From the NCBI GenBank assembly GCA_963824645.1, contig CAWGQC010000003.1, positions 62,001 through 126,000 of the forward strand: a stretch of DNA of 64,000 nucleotides. Direction: 5' to 3'. The position numbers and the translations under genes are program-made. This stretch comes from Bog-756 sp963824645. Lineage in GTDB: Bacteria > Actinomycetota > Acidimicrobiia > Acidimicrobiales > RAAP-2. Of the stretch, positions 7,885 to 16,991 are shown piece after piece (position 1 is the first letter of the stretch; each line of letters starts with the position of its first letter). The notes beneath the pieces were generated by a model. That model worked only from the letters and a program-made list of their open reading frames with translations, was not told the origin of the DNA and searched no databases.

Positions 7885-9413
7885 CGCGACCGGTCGACGG
7901 CTAGGAGCCAGGCCCGATGGGCGGCGTCGGTCACCGTCGCCTCCTCCACCGGTGCGAAGGCGGCCTCCTCGGTCCACAGGCCGGCCAGCTCGTCGAGCGA
8001 GCCCCATACCCCTTCGGCCAGGCCCGCCAACGTGGCCGCCCCGACGGCCGTCGTCTCGACCGAGGAGGGCCGGATCACGTTGAGGCGGGTCTGGTCGGCC
8101 ACCGACTGGAGAAGGAGGTCCATGGCCGACGCTCCGCCGTCGAAACGGAGGACGGTCGGTGCCGTGGCTGTCGACCTCATGGCGTCGACCACGTCACGCA
8201 CCTGATAACCCATGGCTTCGATCATGGCCCGGGCCAGGTGGGCACGGCCGATGCCCCGGCTGAGCCCGATGATGGTGCCGCGGGCGTCCGGATCCCAGAA
8301 TGGGCTACCGAGACCGGTGAAGGCCGGAACCACCACCACCCCGTCACTCGTTTCCACCGTCCGGGCCAGGGGCTCGAGGGCCCCGGCACTGTCGATGAGC
8401 TCCAGTCCGTCGCGCAGCCACTGGACACCGGCACCGGATACGAACACCGAGCCCTCCTGGGCGTAGGCCACCGGTGATCGACCATCGGTGTCGACGGTGG
8501 TGCCCAAGTCCCAGGCCAGGGTGGTCACCAGCCCGTCGACCGGGGCAGGAGGGCGCGGCCCGGCGTTCATCAGCACGAACGTTCCCGTTCCCACCGTGGC
8601 CTTGGTCATCCCCGGGTCGAAGCAGCACTGCCCGAACAGGGCGGCGTGTTGATCGCCGGCCATGCCACTGATGGGCACTCCGGACAAGGGGGAATCGGCT
8701 CCCAGGGCGGTAGGGGAGAGGACGCCGAACCGTCCGCAGCTGGGCCGTACCTCGGGGAGAACCGACCGGGGGACACCGAAGAGCGACCCGAGCTTCTCCG
8801 ACCACCGCCGGTCGACGATGTCGAACAGCAGGGTTCGGGCGGCGTTGCTGGCGTCGGTGGCGAACAGACCACCATCCACCCCACCGGTCAGGTTCCACAA
8901 CACCCACGAGTCGACCGTGCCCAGGGCCAGATGGCCTCCCGACGGACCGGTGGTCGAGATACCGCCGGGACCGAGCAGCCACTTCATCTTGGTGGCAGAG
9001 AAGTAGGGGTCGAGGACCAGGCCGGTCCGCTGACGGACCAGCGGGAGGTGGCCGTCGGCCGTCATCTGGGCGCAGGTCTCTGCCGTTCTGCGGTCCTGCC
9101 AGACGATGGCGCGGTGAGACGGCTGTCCGCTACGCCGATCCCAGGCCACCACGGTCTCGCGCTGATTGGTGATGCCTATGGCCCGGACCACCCGCTCGTG
9201 GTGGTTGAGCCGTCCCCCGACCTCGTCGAGGGTGGCACGGACCTTGTCCCAGATCTCGCCCGCATCCTGTTCGACCCATCCGGGCTGGGGGTAGTAGGTG
9301 GTCAGCTCGGCGTAGGCCTGGTCGACGACCCGGCCCCACCGGTCGACCACCAGCGCTCGCACCCCGGTTGTGCCGGCGTCCACGGCGACTGTCACCGACG
9401 AGGGGGAGGTCAC
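7827..9413 (-). CDS. glpK: Glycerol kinase
   Basis: A 528-residue FGGY-family sugar kinase. It has the N-terminal phosphate-binding DAGTTGVRALVVD, the substrate-site TNQRETVVAWDR, WQDRRTAE, the SGMAGDQHAALFGQ adenosine-site segment and the second ATP-binding GGASAMDLLLQ. The whole pattern is that of GlpK, which phosphorylates glycerol to glycerol-3-phosphate. Length is slightly greater than the usual ~500 residues because of a longer C-terminus. It is convergent with the ACT-domain gene, overlapping it by 58 bp. No glpF or glpD is visible next to it. Confidence 0.88.
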   Translation of the reverse strand: MTSPSSVTVAVDAGTTGVRALVVDRWGRVVDQAYAELTTYYPQPGWVEQDAGEIWDKVRATLDEVGGRLNHHERVVRAIGITNQRETVVAWDRRSGQPSHRAIVWQDRRTAETCAQMTADGHLPLVRQRTGLVLDPYFSATKMKWLLGPGGISTTGPSGGHLALGTVDSWVLWNLTGGVDGGLFATDASNAARTLLFDIVDRRWSEKLGSLFGVPRSVLPEVRPSCGRFGVLSPTALGADSPLSGVPISGMAGDQHAALFGQCCFDPGMTKATVGTGTFVLMNAGPRPPAPVDGLVTTLAWDLGTTVDTDGRSPVAYAQEGSVFVSGAGVQWLRDGLELIDSAGALEPLARTVETSDGVVVVPAFTGLGSPFWDPDARGTIIGLSRGIGRAHLARAMIEAMGYQVRDVVDAMRSTATAPTVLRFDGGASAMDLLLQSVADQTRLNVIRPSSVETTAVGAATLAGLAEGVWGSLDELAGLWTEEAAFAPVEEATVTDAAHRAWLLAVDRSRHWSGPDGGRTSGENEVSS

Positions 9414-9544
9414 GGCTGGACTGTAGCGATACGCTCCCGGGCTGGGACATGCTCGCGCTCAGCAATCATTTGCAAACCTTCGCGAATGGGCCTCCACCTG
9501 CTGGTTCTCCGTTGTCGGCGGTGGAGAAATCCCGGTCAATTGGT

Positions 9545-9574
9545 TGACAGGGGTGTAACTACGCTGCTGTAATA
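9545..9574 (+). promoter_or_regulatory. Probable nrdJ promoter
   Basis: A perfect -35 TTGACA (9545-9550) is followed after 18 bp by TGTAAT (9569-9574). This is the best sigma-70-like promoter in the 592-bp gap before nrdJ. It would start transcription near 9581 and give a leader of about 425 nt. Confidence 0.65.
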
Positions 9575-9606
9575 GACCCACTATCTCGTACCTCGGGGGA
9601 GGAGAA

Positions 9607-9622
9607 CCACTACATATTGTGT
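9607..9622 (+). promoter_or_regulatory. NrdR box
   Basis: CCACTACATATTGTGT matches the NrdR operator consensus (acaCwATATaTwGtgt) at 14 of 16 positions. It lies just downstream of the predicted nrdJ start point, where bound NrdR would block transcription. A degenerate left half-site (CCACTATCT, 9579-9587) lies 28 bp upstream; paired NrdR boxes are usual, but the spacing is slightly short. NrdR represses ribonucleotide reductase genes when dATP is high. Confidence 0.75.
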
Positions 9623-9961
9623 TTGGCGGTCTAGAGTCGCTGTTAGCCAGTTCGGACAGTGGCCGAATCCGACACCATTCGGGCGGGAGGGCATCCTGGG
9701 GGCTCCGAGGACGGTGGCGGACAGGCTGACGACGGAGCTGATCTCGCTCGAAGAGACATCCCCCATCGATCGTCGGACGATGAACACGCAGTATCCGATT
9801 ACTCATCACCTTTGCCACAGTCGCACCCGTGTCAAGGCAGCACTTGTCAGAGCAACACCCGTGTCACAGCCAACACCGATAGTGCCAACACCGCTCTTTC
9901 GACACCGCATCTCAAACATCGCATCTCAAAGACCCACCGCATTTCGTACGACACCCGCACT

Positions 9962-9993
9962 CAGCAATCGAATCCAGCAGCAATCGAATCCAG
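9962..9993 (+). repeat. Perfect 16-bp tandem duplication in nrdJ leader
   Basis: CAGCAATCGAATCCAG occurs twice with no gap (9962-9977 and 9978-9993), ending inside the AGGAGG ribosome-binding site of nrdJ (9992-9997). The rest of the gap (9623-9961) is an A/C-rich leader with short repeated CACCCGTGTCA-like words. I see no reading frame there with convincing coding character and no cobalamin-riboswitch core. Confidence 0.85.
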
Positions 9994-10005
9994 GAGGACC
10001 CACGC

Positions 10006-12927
10006 ATGGCCATTGCCCCACAGCGTGTCGGCATCGGTATCCGCCGCCACTTCACCACCGCCGGTATCCATCCCTACGACGAGGTCGTATGGGCGCGGCG
10101 CGATGCCCGGATCACCAACTACCGGGACGGGGCAGTTGCCTTCGAACAGTTGGACGTAGAGGTGCCGGAATCGTGGAGCCTCAACGCCACCAACATCCTG
10201 GCTCAGAAGTACTTCCGGGGAACCCCGAACACCAACGAACGGGAATGGTCGCTACGGCAGGTGGCCGACCGGGTGGTCGACACGATCACCCTGTGGGGCA
10301 TCAAGGACGGCTACTTCGTCGACGACGAGGAGGCGGAGACCTTCCGGGCCGAGCTGAAGCACCTCGTCGTCCACCAGATGGCCGCTTTCAACTCGCCGGT
10401 GTGGTTCAACATCGGCGTGGCCGGCGTGCCTCAGCAGGGCTCGGCCTGCTTCATCCTCTCCGTCGAGGACACCATGGACTCCATCCTCAACTGGTACACG
10501 GAGGAGGGGATCATCTTCAAGGGCGGTTCGGGTGCGGGCGTCAACCTCTCCCGCATTCGGTCCTCAAAGGAGTTTCTGAAGGGCGGCGGGACGGCCTCGG
10601 GACCGGTCAGCTTCATGCGGGGCGCCGACTCCTCAGCCGGCACGATCAAGTCCGGTGGCAAGACGAGGAGGGCGGCCAAGATGGTCATCCTCGATGCCGA
10701 CCACCCCGACATCGAAGACTTCATCTGGTGCAAGGCCATCGAGGAGCGCAAGGCCCGGGTTCTCCGCGACGCCGGCTTCGATATGGACCTCGACGGCAAG
10801 GACGCCATCAGCCTCCAGTACCAGAACGCCAACAACTCGATACGGGTCACCGACGAGTTCATGGATGCTGTCATCGCCGGCCACGACTGGGCCCTCACGC
10901 CCCGAGGCGGCGGCGAGCCGCTCCGGTGGGTTCCCGCTCGCCAGTTGTTCCGCCAGGTGGCCCAGGCGGCCTGGGAGTGTGCTGATCCCGGGATGCAGTT
11001 CGACTCGACCATCAACCGGTGGCACACGGCGGCCAACACCGGCCGGATCAACGGTTCCAACCCGTGCTCGGAGTACATGCACATCGACAACTCGGCGTGC
11101 AATCTGGCCAGCTTCAACCTGATGAAATTCCTCGACGACGACTCCGTCTTCGATGTGGAGGGATTCCGCCGCGCGGTGGAGGTCGTCTTCACCGCGCAGG
11201 AGATCATCGTGGGCAATGCCGACTACCCGACCGAGAAGATCGCCGAGAACTCTCGGCGCTTCCGGCAGTTGGGAATCGGGTACGCCAACCTCGGCGCCCT
11301 TCTCATGGCCCAGGGTCTCCCCTACGACTCTGATCAGGGTCGGGCCTGGGCCGGAGCTATCACCGCCCTCATGACCGGGCACGCCTATGCCACCTCCGCC
11401 CGCACCGCGGCCCGCATGGGGCCCTTCGCCGGCTATCACGAGAACGTCGAGCCCATGCTGGGTGTTCTCCGCATGCACCGTGATGCGGTGGCCGGCATTG
11501 ACGAGGAGGCTGTGCCCACCGACCTGCTGTCCGCCGCCCAGGAGGCCTGGGACCTCGCCGTCGAACTGGGCGAGAGTTACGGCGTGCGCAACTCGCAGGC
11601 CAGTGTGTTGGCCCCGACCGGCACCATCGGCCTGTTGATGGACTGCGACACCACCGGTGTCGAGCCCGACTTGGGTCTGGTCAAGACAAAGAAACTGGTG
11701 GGTGGCGGCACCATGTCGATCGTCAACCAGACCGTTCCCCGTGCTCTCATCCAGCTTGGATACTCGCTCGATCAGGTCGACGAGATCATCGCCTACATCG
11801 ACGTGCACAAATCAATCGTCGGTGCACCCCACCTGTCGGCCGATCACCTGTCGGTGTTCGCCTGCTCGATGGGCGACAACACGATCCACTACCTGGGCCA
11901 CGTGCGCATGATGGGAGCCGTCCAGCCCTTCATCTCGGGTGCGATCTCCAAAACGGTCAACCTTCCCGAAGACGTGACCGTCGAGGATGTCGAGCAGTTG
12001 CATATCGACGCCTGGAGGATGGGCATCAAGGCTGTCGCTGTCTACCGTGACAATTGCAAGGTGGCCCAGCCTCTGTCCACCACCAAGATGGCAGATGCGT
12101 CAGGCGGTTCAGATGACGATCCTCCCGGTTCGGAGGCCGAGGCTCATGCCCGAGAGCTCAACGAGAAGATCGCCGGTCTGGAAGCTGCGCTGGCCCACGA
12201 GCAGACCCGGGTGGCCGAGACGGTCGTCGTCGGTGCTGTGCGAGAGCGCCTGCCCCGTCGTCGCAATTCGTCCACCTTCGCCTTCCGGGTCGCCGACTGT
12301 GAGGGGTACGTGACGGTCGGCGAATACGAGGACGGACGCCCGGGTGAAGTGTTCATGAAGGTGTCCAAGCAGGGCTCGACCCTGGCTGGCATCATGGACG
12401 CCTTCTCCATTTCGGTGAGTCTCGGACTGCAGCATGGTGTTCCGCTGTCCACCTACGTGCGCAAATACTCCAACATGCGCTTCGAACCGGCCGGCATCAC
12501 CGACGACCCCGACCTGCGCATCGCTACCAGTCTGGTCGACTACATCTTCCGGCGCCTGGCTGTCGACTACCTGCCCATCGAAGAGAGGGCCGAGCTCGGG
12601 GTGCTCTCCACTTCCGAGCGCATGCAGCCCACCCTTCCCGGCGTCGAGGAGACGGCCACACCGTCAGCCGGGGTGGTGGAGGCGATCGATCCGGTGGTCG
12701 CCACCGTCATCGACGCCAGTGCCGTCGAGGTGGCCGAAGGTCCGCCGGCTGCCGGGTCCGCACCGGCCACCGTGCCGGACCCGGTCGATCGCCATTCGGC
12801 GCCGGCGACGCTGGCTCGAGCCGAACCACGAGACGCTCCCTACTGCTACCAGTGCGGGAACGCCATGCAACGAGCGGGATCCTGCTACGTGTGTGCCAGT
12901 TGCGGCACCACCAGCGGCTGCTCGTAA
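10006..12927 (+). CDS. nrdJ: Vitamin B12-dependent (class II) ribonucleotide reductase
   Basis: A 973-residue enzyme that reduces ribonucleotides to deoxyribonucleotides using adenosylcobalamin. C148 (GSACFILSVED) and the NPCSEYMHIDNSACNLAS block at 352-369 give the active-site Cys and Glu residues (C354, E356) of class II enzymes. The C-terminal CYQCGNAMQRAGSCYVCASC carries the redox/zinc cysteines, reached through a low-complexity Ala/Pro/Val linker at about 880-940. The length is normal for the long actinobacterial NrdJ type. An AGGAGG lies 8 bp before the ATG. A consensus-like promoter and an NrdR box lie upstream. Confidence 0.95.
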   Translation: MAIAPQRVGIGIRRHFTTAGIHPYDEVVWARRDARITNYRDGAVAFEQLDVEVPESWSLNATNILAQKYFRGTPNTNEREWSLRQVADRVVDTITLWGIKDGYFVDDEEAETFRAELKHLVVHQMAAFNSPVWFNIGVAGVPQQGSACFILSVEDTMDSILNWYTEEGIIFKGGSGAGVNLSRIRSSKEFLKGGGTASGPVSFMRGADSSAGTIKSGGKTRRAAKMVILDADHPDIEDFIWCKAIEERKARVLRDAGFDMDLDGKDAISLQYQNANNSIRVTDEFMDAVIAGHDWALTPRGGGEPLRWVPARQLFRQVAQAAWECADPGMQFDSTINRWHTAANTGRINGSNPCSEYMHIDNSACNLASFNLMKFLDDDSVFDVEGFRRAVEVVFTAQEIIVGNADYPTEKIAENSRRFRQLGIGYANLGALLMAQGLPYDSDQGRAWAGAITALMTGHAYATSARTAARMGPFAGYHENVEPMLGVLRMHRDAVAGIDEEAVPTDLLSAAQEAWDLAVELGESYGVRNSQASVLAPTGTIGLLMDCDTTGVEPDLGLVKTKKLVGGGTMSIVNQTVPRALIQLGYSLDQVDEIIAYIDVHKSIVGAPHLSADHLSVFACSMGDNTIHYLGHVRMMGAVQPFISGAISKTVNLPEDVTVEDVEQLHIDAWRMGIKAVAVYRDNCKVAQPLSTTKMADASGGSDDDPPGSEAEAHARELNEKIAGLEAALAHEQTRVAETVVVGAVRERLPRRRNSSTFAFRVADCEGYVTVGEYEDGRPGEVFMKVSKQGSTLAGIMDAFSISVSLGLQHGVPLSTYVRKYSNMRFEPAGITDDPDLRIATSLVDYIFRRLAVDYLPIEERAELGVLSTSERMQPTLPGVEETATPSAGVVEAIDPVVATVIDASAVEVAEGPPAAGSAPATVPDPVDRHSAPATLARAEPRDAPYCYQCGNAMQRAGSCYVCASCGTTSGCS

Positions 12928-12939
12928 ACAACCCGACCC

Positions 12940-13017
12940 CCGGCGGGTGGGATGGGTCTCGAGTCGTCGGCTCTCGGGAAGCCTCTCGAGGGTTGGCGCC
13001 CGCCGGGTAGCGCTACC
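12940..13017. terminator. Possible bidirectional terminator region between nrdJ and marR-like gene
   Basis: CCGGCGGG (12940-12947) can pair with CCCGCCGG (12999-13006), and GGTAGCGCTACC (13006-13017) is a perfect 12-bp palindrome overlapping the end of the convergent marR-like gene. No U-tract is seen, so termination is only inferred from position and dyad symmetry. Confidence 0.35.
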
Positions 13018-13501
13018 GGTCTGCCGACGTCCGGGTCGATGCGAGGATCCGGGCCAGTGTCTCGAGCTCCGGTCCCGACAACCCGACCAGTCCGGCCGGA
13101 GGCCGACCCAGGATCTTGTTGGCCCGGCGAGCGGCCGCGGCTCCTCGGCTCGAACAGGCGACCAGCTTGGCCCGCCGGTCGGTCGGGTGGGGGCGTCGCT
13201 CCACCAAACCCTCGCCCTCCAGCTCGTCGACGACCAGCGTGGCGTAGGGGGCATCGATTCCGAGTTCGGTGGCCAGCTCCCCCATGGTCATGGGCGACCG
13301 GGCGATGCGCCGAAGGGCCTTGATCCGACCGAAGCTGAGACCCAGTGCGTCGCTCACCTCGCGACGCCGTTCGTTGTCGAGGACGAGGTCGCACATGATC
13401 GACCACGCCTTGCGGGCGGCATCGCTCTCCTTGACCTCCTTGACGGTGGCCGTCGACTTCCGCCTGACGGTGGGCGACGACTTCTGCGGGTCAACCGTCA
13501 C
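13013..13501 (-). CDS. MarR-family transcriptional regulator
   Basis: A 162-residue winged-helix regulator. The recognition region SPMTMGELATELGIDAPYAT and the wing DELEGEGLVERRPHPTDRRAK (with the DxRxK/R wing motif) are classical MarR. The ~30-residue N-terminal extension is Lys/Ser-rich and probably disordered. It lies 19 bp downstream of an MFS efflux gene on the same strand, so it most likely represses this two-gene operon and is released by a pump substrate. The AT-rich dyad at the operon's promoter is the probable operator. Confidence 0.85.
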   Translation of the reverse strand: MTVDPQKSSPTVRRKSTATVKEVKESDAARKAWSIMCDLVLDNERRREVSDALGLSFGRIKALRRIARSPMTMGELATELGIDAPYATLVVDELEGEGLVERRPHPTDRRAKLVACSSRGAAAARRANKILGRPPAGLVGLSGPELETLARILASTRTSADR

Positions 13502-13520
13502 GGGTCCTGTCCTTCGATCG

Positions 13521-14996
13521 TCATCGGACCTGCCCCTCGAGGAACTCGGGGTTCAGCTCCCGCGCCGTGTCGTCGGCCGTCCGTCGAGCCCAGGCCGTGG
13601 TCACCGCCAGGCCGACCACGAGCACCACGACCCCGCAACCGGCCAGAACCCACCAGCCGGCATGGGTTGCCGAAGCTGTGTCGACCACATGGGAAACGCC
13701 GAGGGAGGCAGTGATCAGCGCGCCGACGACGGCCACGCCGAGCGTCGTCCCGACCTGACGGGAGGTGGAGGCGATAGCCGAGGCGACGCCCGCCTGGGCC
13801 CGGGGCATGCCGGACACGGCGGCGTTGGTGATCGGTGCATTGACGAATCCGAAGCCGATCCCGAACACCACATAAGAGGCGAACAACCAGGTCAGAGAAG
13901 TGGTGGCACCGATATGACTGAGCATCACGCAGCTGATGGTCAGCGCCGTTCCAGCAATCACCAAAGGGATACGGGCCCCGCGGGTGCCGACAATTCGGCC
14001 CGAGATCGGCGGGAAGACCATGGTCATAACGGCCATGGGCAGGGTGCAGAGACCGGCACGGAGCGGGGAGAAGCCGCGGACATCCTGCAGGTAGAGCGTG
14101 TTGAGAAAGAGGAAGCCACCCAGGGTAGCGAACGCCGCAACGGCAATGATGGCGGCGCCGGAGAAGGGTACCGATCGGAAGAAGCGAAGGTTGATGAGAG
14201 GTTCGTCACGACGGCGTTCCCAGCCGATCAGCCCGACCAGGGCCAGCAGGGCCAGCGTAAAGGCACTCACGATGACCGATGAACCCCATCCGTGTTCGGG
14301 CGCCTCGATGATCCCGTAGGTCAGCGAGGCCAGGAGCACTATCACCAGGAGCTGGCCCATCCAGTCGACCCGCCGCGCCTTTGGTGCTCGGGACTCGGGG
14401 ATGAATCGAAGGGTCAGTACGACGGCTACCAGCCCGACCGGAATGTTGATCCAGAAGATCGATCGCCATCCCACCGAGCCGACCAGAAGTCCGCCGATGA
14501 CCGGGCCCAAGGCCATGCTCACACCGACCACCGCGGCCCAGACGCCGACCGCCTGCGCCCGCTCTTTGGCATCAGTGAAGGTGTTGGTGATGATGGACAT
14601 GGCCACCGGGTTGAGCATGGATCCGCCCACCGCCTGAATCATGCGGAACACGACCAGGGCCGGCAGATTGGGGGCCAGGCTGCAAAGTAGGGAGGCGGCA
14701 GAGAAGACGATCAAGCCTGCGACGAAGGTCCGCTTCCGTCCTAGGCGGTCGGCCGTTGAGCCAGAGAGCATCAGGAGGCTGGCCAGTACCAGTGTGTAGG
14801 CATCCACCGTCCACTGAAGGCCCGACACGGTTGCGCCGAAGTCGTGCCCGATCGAAGGAAGGGCCACATTGACGATGGTGACGTCGATCCCCACGATGAG
14901 CAGGCTCATCGAACAGATCAGCAAGACTCCGATTCGCCGGCGGCGGCTCAACTCGGTCGGCGGCGGAACTACTTCGACAGTTTGTTGTAGAACCAC
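13521..14996 (-). CDS. MFS drug efflux transporter, DHA2 (EmrB/QacA) family
   Basis: A 491-residue polytopic membrane protein with the 14-helix DHA2 arrangement. Motif A-like GSTADRLGRKRTF follows TM2, and VTIVNVALPSIGHDFGATVSGLQW at the N-terminus is the conserved TM1 signature (D-x-T-x-V-N-V-A-L-P). These proteins export hydrophobic drugs or metabolites by proton antiport. It starts at GTG with no Shine-Dalgarno and only a few bases after a TATTAT -10 element, consistent with leaderless translation. A MarR-type regulator follows in the same operon. Confidence 0.85.
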   Translation of the reverse strand: MVLQQTVEVVPPPTELSRRRRIGVLLICSMSLLIVGIDVTIVNVALPSIGHDFGATVSGLQWTVDAYTLVLASLLMLSGSTADRLGRKRTFVAGLIVFSAASLLCSLAPNLPALVVFRMIQAVGGSMLNPVAMSIITNTFTDAKERAQAVGVWAAVVGVSMALGPVIGGLLVGSVGWRSIFWINIPVGLVAVVLTLRFIPESRAPKARRVDWMGQLLVIVLLASLTYGIIEAPEHGWGSSVIVSAFTLALLALVGLIGWERRRDEPLINLRFFRSVPFSGAAIIAVAAFATLGGFLFLNTLYLQDVRGFSPLRAGLCTLPMAVMTMVFPPISGRIVGTRGARIPLVIAGTALTISCVMLSHIGATTSLTWLFASYVVFGIGFGFVNAPITNAAVSGMPRAQAGVASAIASTSRQVGTTLGVAVVGALITASLGVSHVVDTASATHAGWWVLAGCGVVVLVVGLAVTTAWARRTADDTARELNPEFLEGQVR

Positions 14997-14998
14997 AA

Positions 14999-15018
14999 TA
15001 GTTAATAATATATAACTA
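14999..15018 (-). promoter_or_regulatory. MarR-type operator/promoter dyad
   Basis: TAGTTA (14999-15004) and TAACTA (15013-15018) form a perfect inverted repeat around an all A/T core. It is the most AT-rich point of the neighbourhood. On the minus strand it contains a TATTAT -10 just before the MFS GTG. The position and MarR-like spacing suggest autoregulation by the neighbouring MarR protein. Confidence 0.6.
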
Positions 15019-15182
15019 ATACGGCTTTGTCCAGCCGTGCCCCCGCCTCACCCACACTCCTGCGCGTTCCGGGGCCGGGGGGCCCGGAGCACCCGGAGCG
15101 CCCCAGGACCGGCCCGGGTTCCGGCCCCGAGCGGCTGTCCTCCCGACCGCTCCACTGTCACACCCCGGTGGTGGAATTGGGC

Positions 15183-16334
15183 ATGGATCTGAGCGTCCTG
15201 ACCGAAGCCATCGATGACCTGGCCGGTGGCGATCCGGCCCTGTTGGCCGACGGCCCCTCCCTCAAGGAACTGCACCGCCACCTGGCTCAGCTGGAAGCCG
15301 TGGTGACGGCGGCCAGTGCCTCCTTCGAGGCTTCAGGACAGTGGGCGCTCGACGGGGCCCTGACCGCTTCGGCCTGGCTGTCGGTCCAGTGCCGGCTGCC
15401 CCGGGCCCAGGCCCGCAGGGTGGTGCGCCGGGGCCGGGGTCTGGTCGACCTCCCCCTGTTCGCTCGGGCCTGGGCCGCCGGGGAGATCACCGCCCATCAC
15501 CTGGACGCCGTCCTCTCGGTGCGCTCACCGGCCACCGAAGAGGCCCTCAGTCGGGACGAGGCTCTCCTCCTCGACCAGGCCCGCACCTTGCCCTTCGCTC
15601 CCTTCACCCGGGCCCTGGCCTACTGGGAACAGCTGGCCGACCCCGACGGCACCGAGGCCAGCGCCGAGGAGGGCCGTAACCGAAGGGACGTCTACCTGGC
15701 CGAGAGCTTCCAGGGGACCTGGCTCGGGAAGATGAACCTCGACCCCATCTCGGGAGCCATCGTGGCCGACGAGCTCACCCGCATCGAGCAGGGACTGTTC
15801 GAGGCCGACTGGGCCGAGGCCAAGGCCGAACGGGGAGGGGAGCCCACCCCGGCCGATCTTCCCCGCACCCCCAGCCAGCGCCGGGCCGACGCCCTGGTGG
15901 AGATGGCCACCCGTTCGAAGACGGCCCCGGCCGGGGGACGGCGTCCCGTTCCCCTCTTCACCGTGCTGGTCGACTACCCGACCTTGGCCGGGCGGGTCTG
16001 CGAGCTGTCCCGCTCCCTCGTCATCACGCCGGGCTCCCTCGTGCCCTGGCTGGACGAGGCCATCTTGGAACGGGCCGTATTCACCCCGCCGGGCCGGGTG
16101 GAGGTGGGGACCAAGTCACGCCTGTTCATGGGGGCCACCCGTCGGGCCATCGAGATAAGGGACAGGGAGTGCACCCATCCCTACTGTGACGGGTCCCGCC
16201 ACGACCTCGAGGTCGATCACATCGTGCCCTACGCCCAAGGTGGCCTCACCACCCAGGAGAATGGACGCATCCTCTGCGGACAGCACAACCGCCAGCGCAA
16301 CCAACGGCCACCCCCACCACCCAACGCCGCCTGA
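15183..16334 (+). CDS. DUF222 / HNH endonuclease domain protein (13E12-like)
   Basis: A 383-residue protein. The N-terminal ~250 residues are the DUF222 helical region found in the mycobacterial 13E12 repeat family. The C-terminus has a complete HNH domain: RDRECTHPYCDG, LEVDHIVPYAQGG (DH metal-ligand), and NGRILCGQHNRQRNQ, with zinc-type cysteines. Many copies occur in actinobacterial genomes and probably act as mobile or selfish nucleases; function is unproven. The ATG at 15183 is preferred; an upstream GTG (15168) in frame is possible, and the reading frame remains open to 15027 with little coding character. The C-terminus is Pro-rich. Confidence 0.8.
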   Translation: MDLSVLTEAIDDLAGGDPALLADGPSLKELHRHLAQLEAVVTAASASFEASGQWALDGALTASAWLSVQCRLPRAQARRVVRRGRGLVDLPLFARAWAAGEITAHHLDAVLSVRSPATEEALSRDEALLLDQARTLPFAPFTRALAYWEQLADPDGTEASAEEGRNRRDVYLAESFQGTWLGKMNLDPISGAIVADELTRIEQGLFEADWAEAKAERGGEPTPADLPRTPSQRRADALVEMATRSKTAPAGGRRPVPLFTVLVDYPTLAGRVCELSRSLVITPGSLVPWLDEAILERAVFTPPGRVEVGTKSRLFMGATRRAIEIRDRECTHPYCDGSRHDLEVDHIVPYAQGGLTTQENGRILCGQHNRQRNQRPPPPPNAA

Positions 16335-16463
16335 CCCGACGCCGGCTGGGGTCGCCTATCCGGTCGGCCACCCTTTGCGCAGGTAATACCGACACAGTCT
16401 GCGACTGCCGGGTCCGCCGACAGCTCCTTTCTGGCACCGGAGTCGTCCGTCTATCTTTCTGAC

Positions 16464-16973
16464 ATGTCCGTCGCGCCCCCTCCGGACCCGAATCGGCATC
16501 ACACGCTGATCGACCAGATGCTGGCCGTGGTGCACATCGACTTCGCCCCCCAACCTGTCCAACCGGCCTGGTGGCAGTGGGCCATCGCTACGGTCGTGTC
16601 GATCGTCGGTTCCCTGGTGGCGGATGCCCTGTTGGTGGCGCTCGGGACTCGGATCTTTCCGTCCACCAAGGGTTACGTGCACTTCCAGTTCCACGACTAC
16701 GCCAGGCTCACGGTGATCGGTGTCGTCATCGCTTGCATCGCTTGGCCCATCGTCACCCGGATCTCATCGACGCCCCGCTGGCTCTTCTTCCGCATGGCCA
16801 TCGTGGTCACGCTGGCCCTGTTCGTGCCGGACTTCTGGATCCTCGCCCACGGTGCCCCGACCAAGGCGGTTGTCGTCCTCCTGTGTCTCCACGTTGCGAT
16901 CGCCCTGGTTACCTACAACGCTCTGGTACACATTGCACCGACGAGGCACGACCGAAAGGACGACCGGCGCTGA
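16464..16973 (+). CDS. Four-TM membrane protein, DUF6069-like
   Basis: A 169-residue membrane protein with four predicted helices (about residues 37-60, 80-98, 105-125 and 130-150) and charged ends. The overall layout, with a Pro/Trp-rich N-terminus before TM1, resembles the DUF6069 family of uncharacterised actinobacterial membrane proteins. No catalytic residues are evident. It is followed 18 bp later by another membrane protein gene, so the two may be coexpressed. The function is unknown. Confidence 0.6.
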   Translation: MSVAPPPDPNRHHTLIDQMLAVVHIDFAPQPVQPAWWQWAIATVVSIVGSLVADALLVALGTRIFPSTKGYVHFQFHDYARLTVIGVVIACIAWPIVTRISSTPRWLFFRMAIVVTLALFVPDFWILAHGAPTKAVVVLLCLHVAIALVTYNALVHIAPTRHDRKDDRR

Positions 16974-16991
16974 CCAGCACCCGATCGGCTC

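Noticed and set aside
9581..10005. Cobalamin riboswitch before nrdJ
   Set aside because: The conserved core (GCCACTG-type B12 box and flanking stems) is not found in the leader.
10633..11808. 391-residue reading frame on the minus strand
   Set aside because: It is antisense to the well-conserved nrdJ and lacks any recognisable domain; GC-rich shadow.
15027..15182. N-terminal extension of the DUF222/HNH protein
   Set aside because: Pro/Gly/Arg-rich, unlike the family; probably untranslated.
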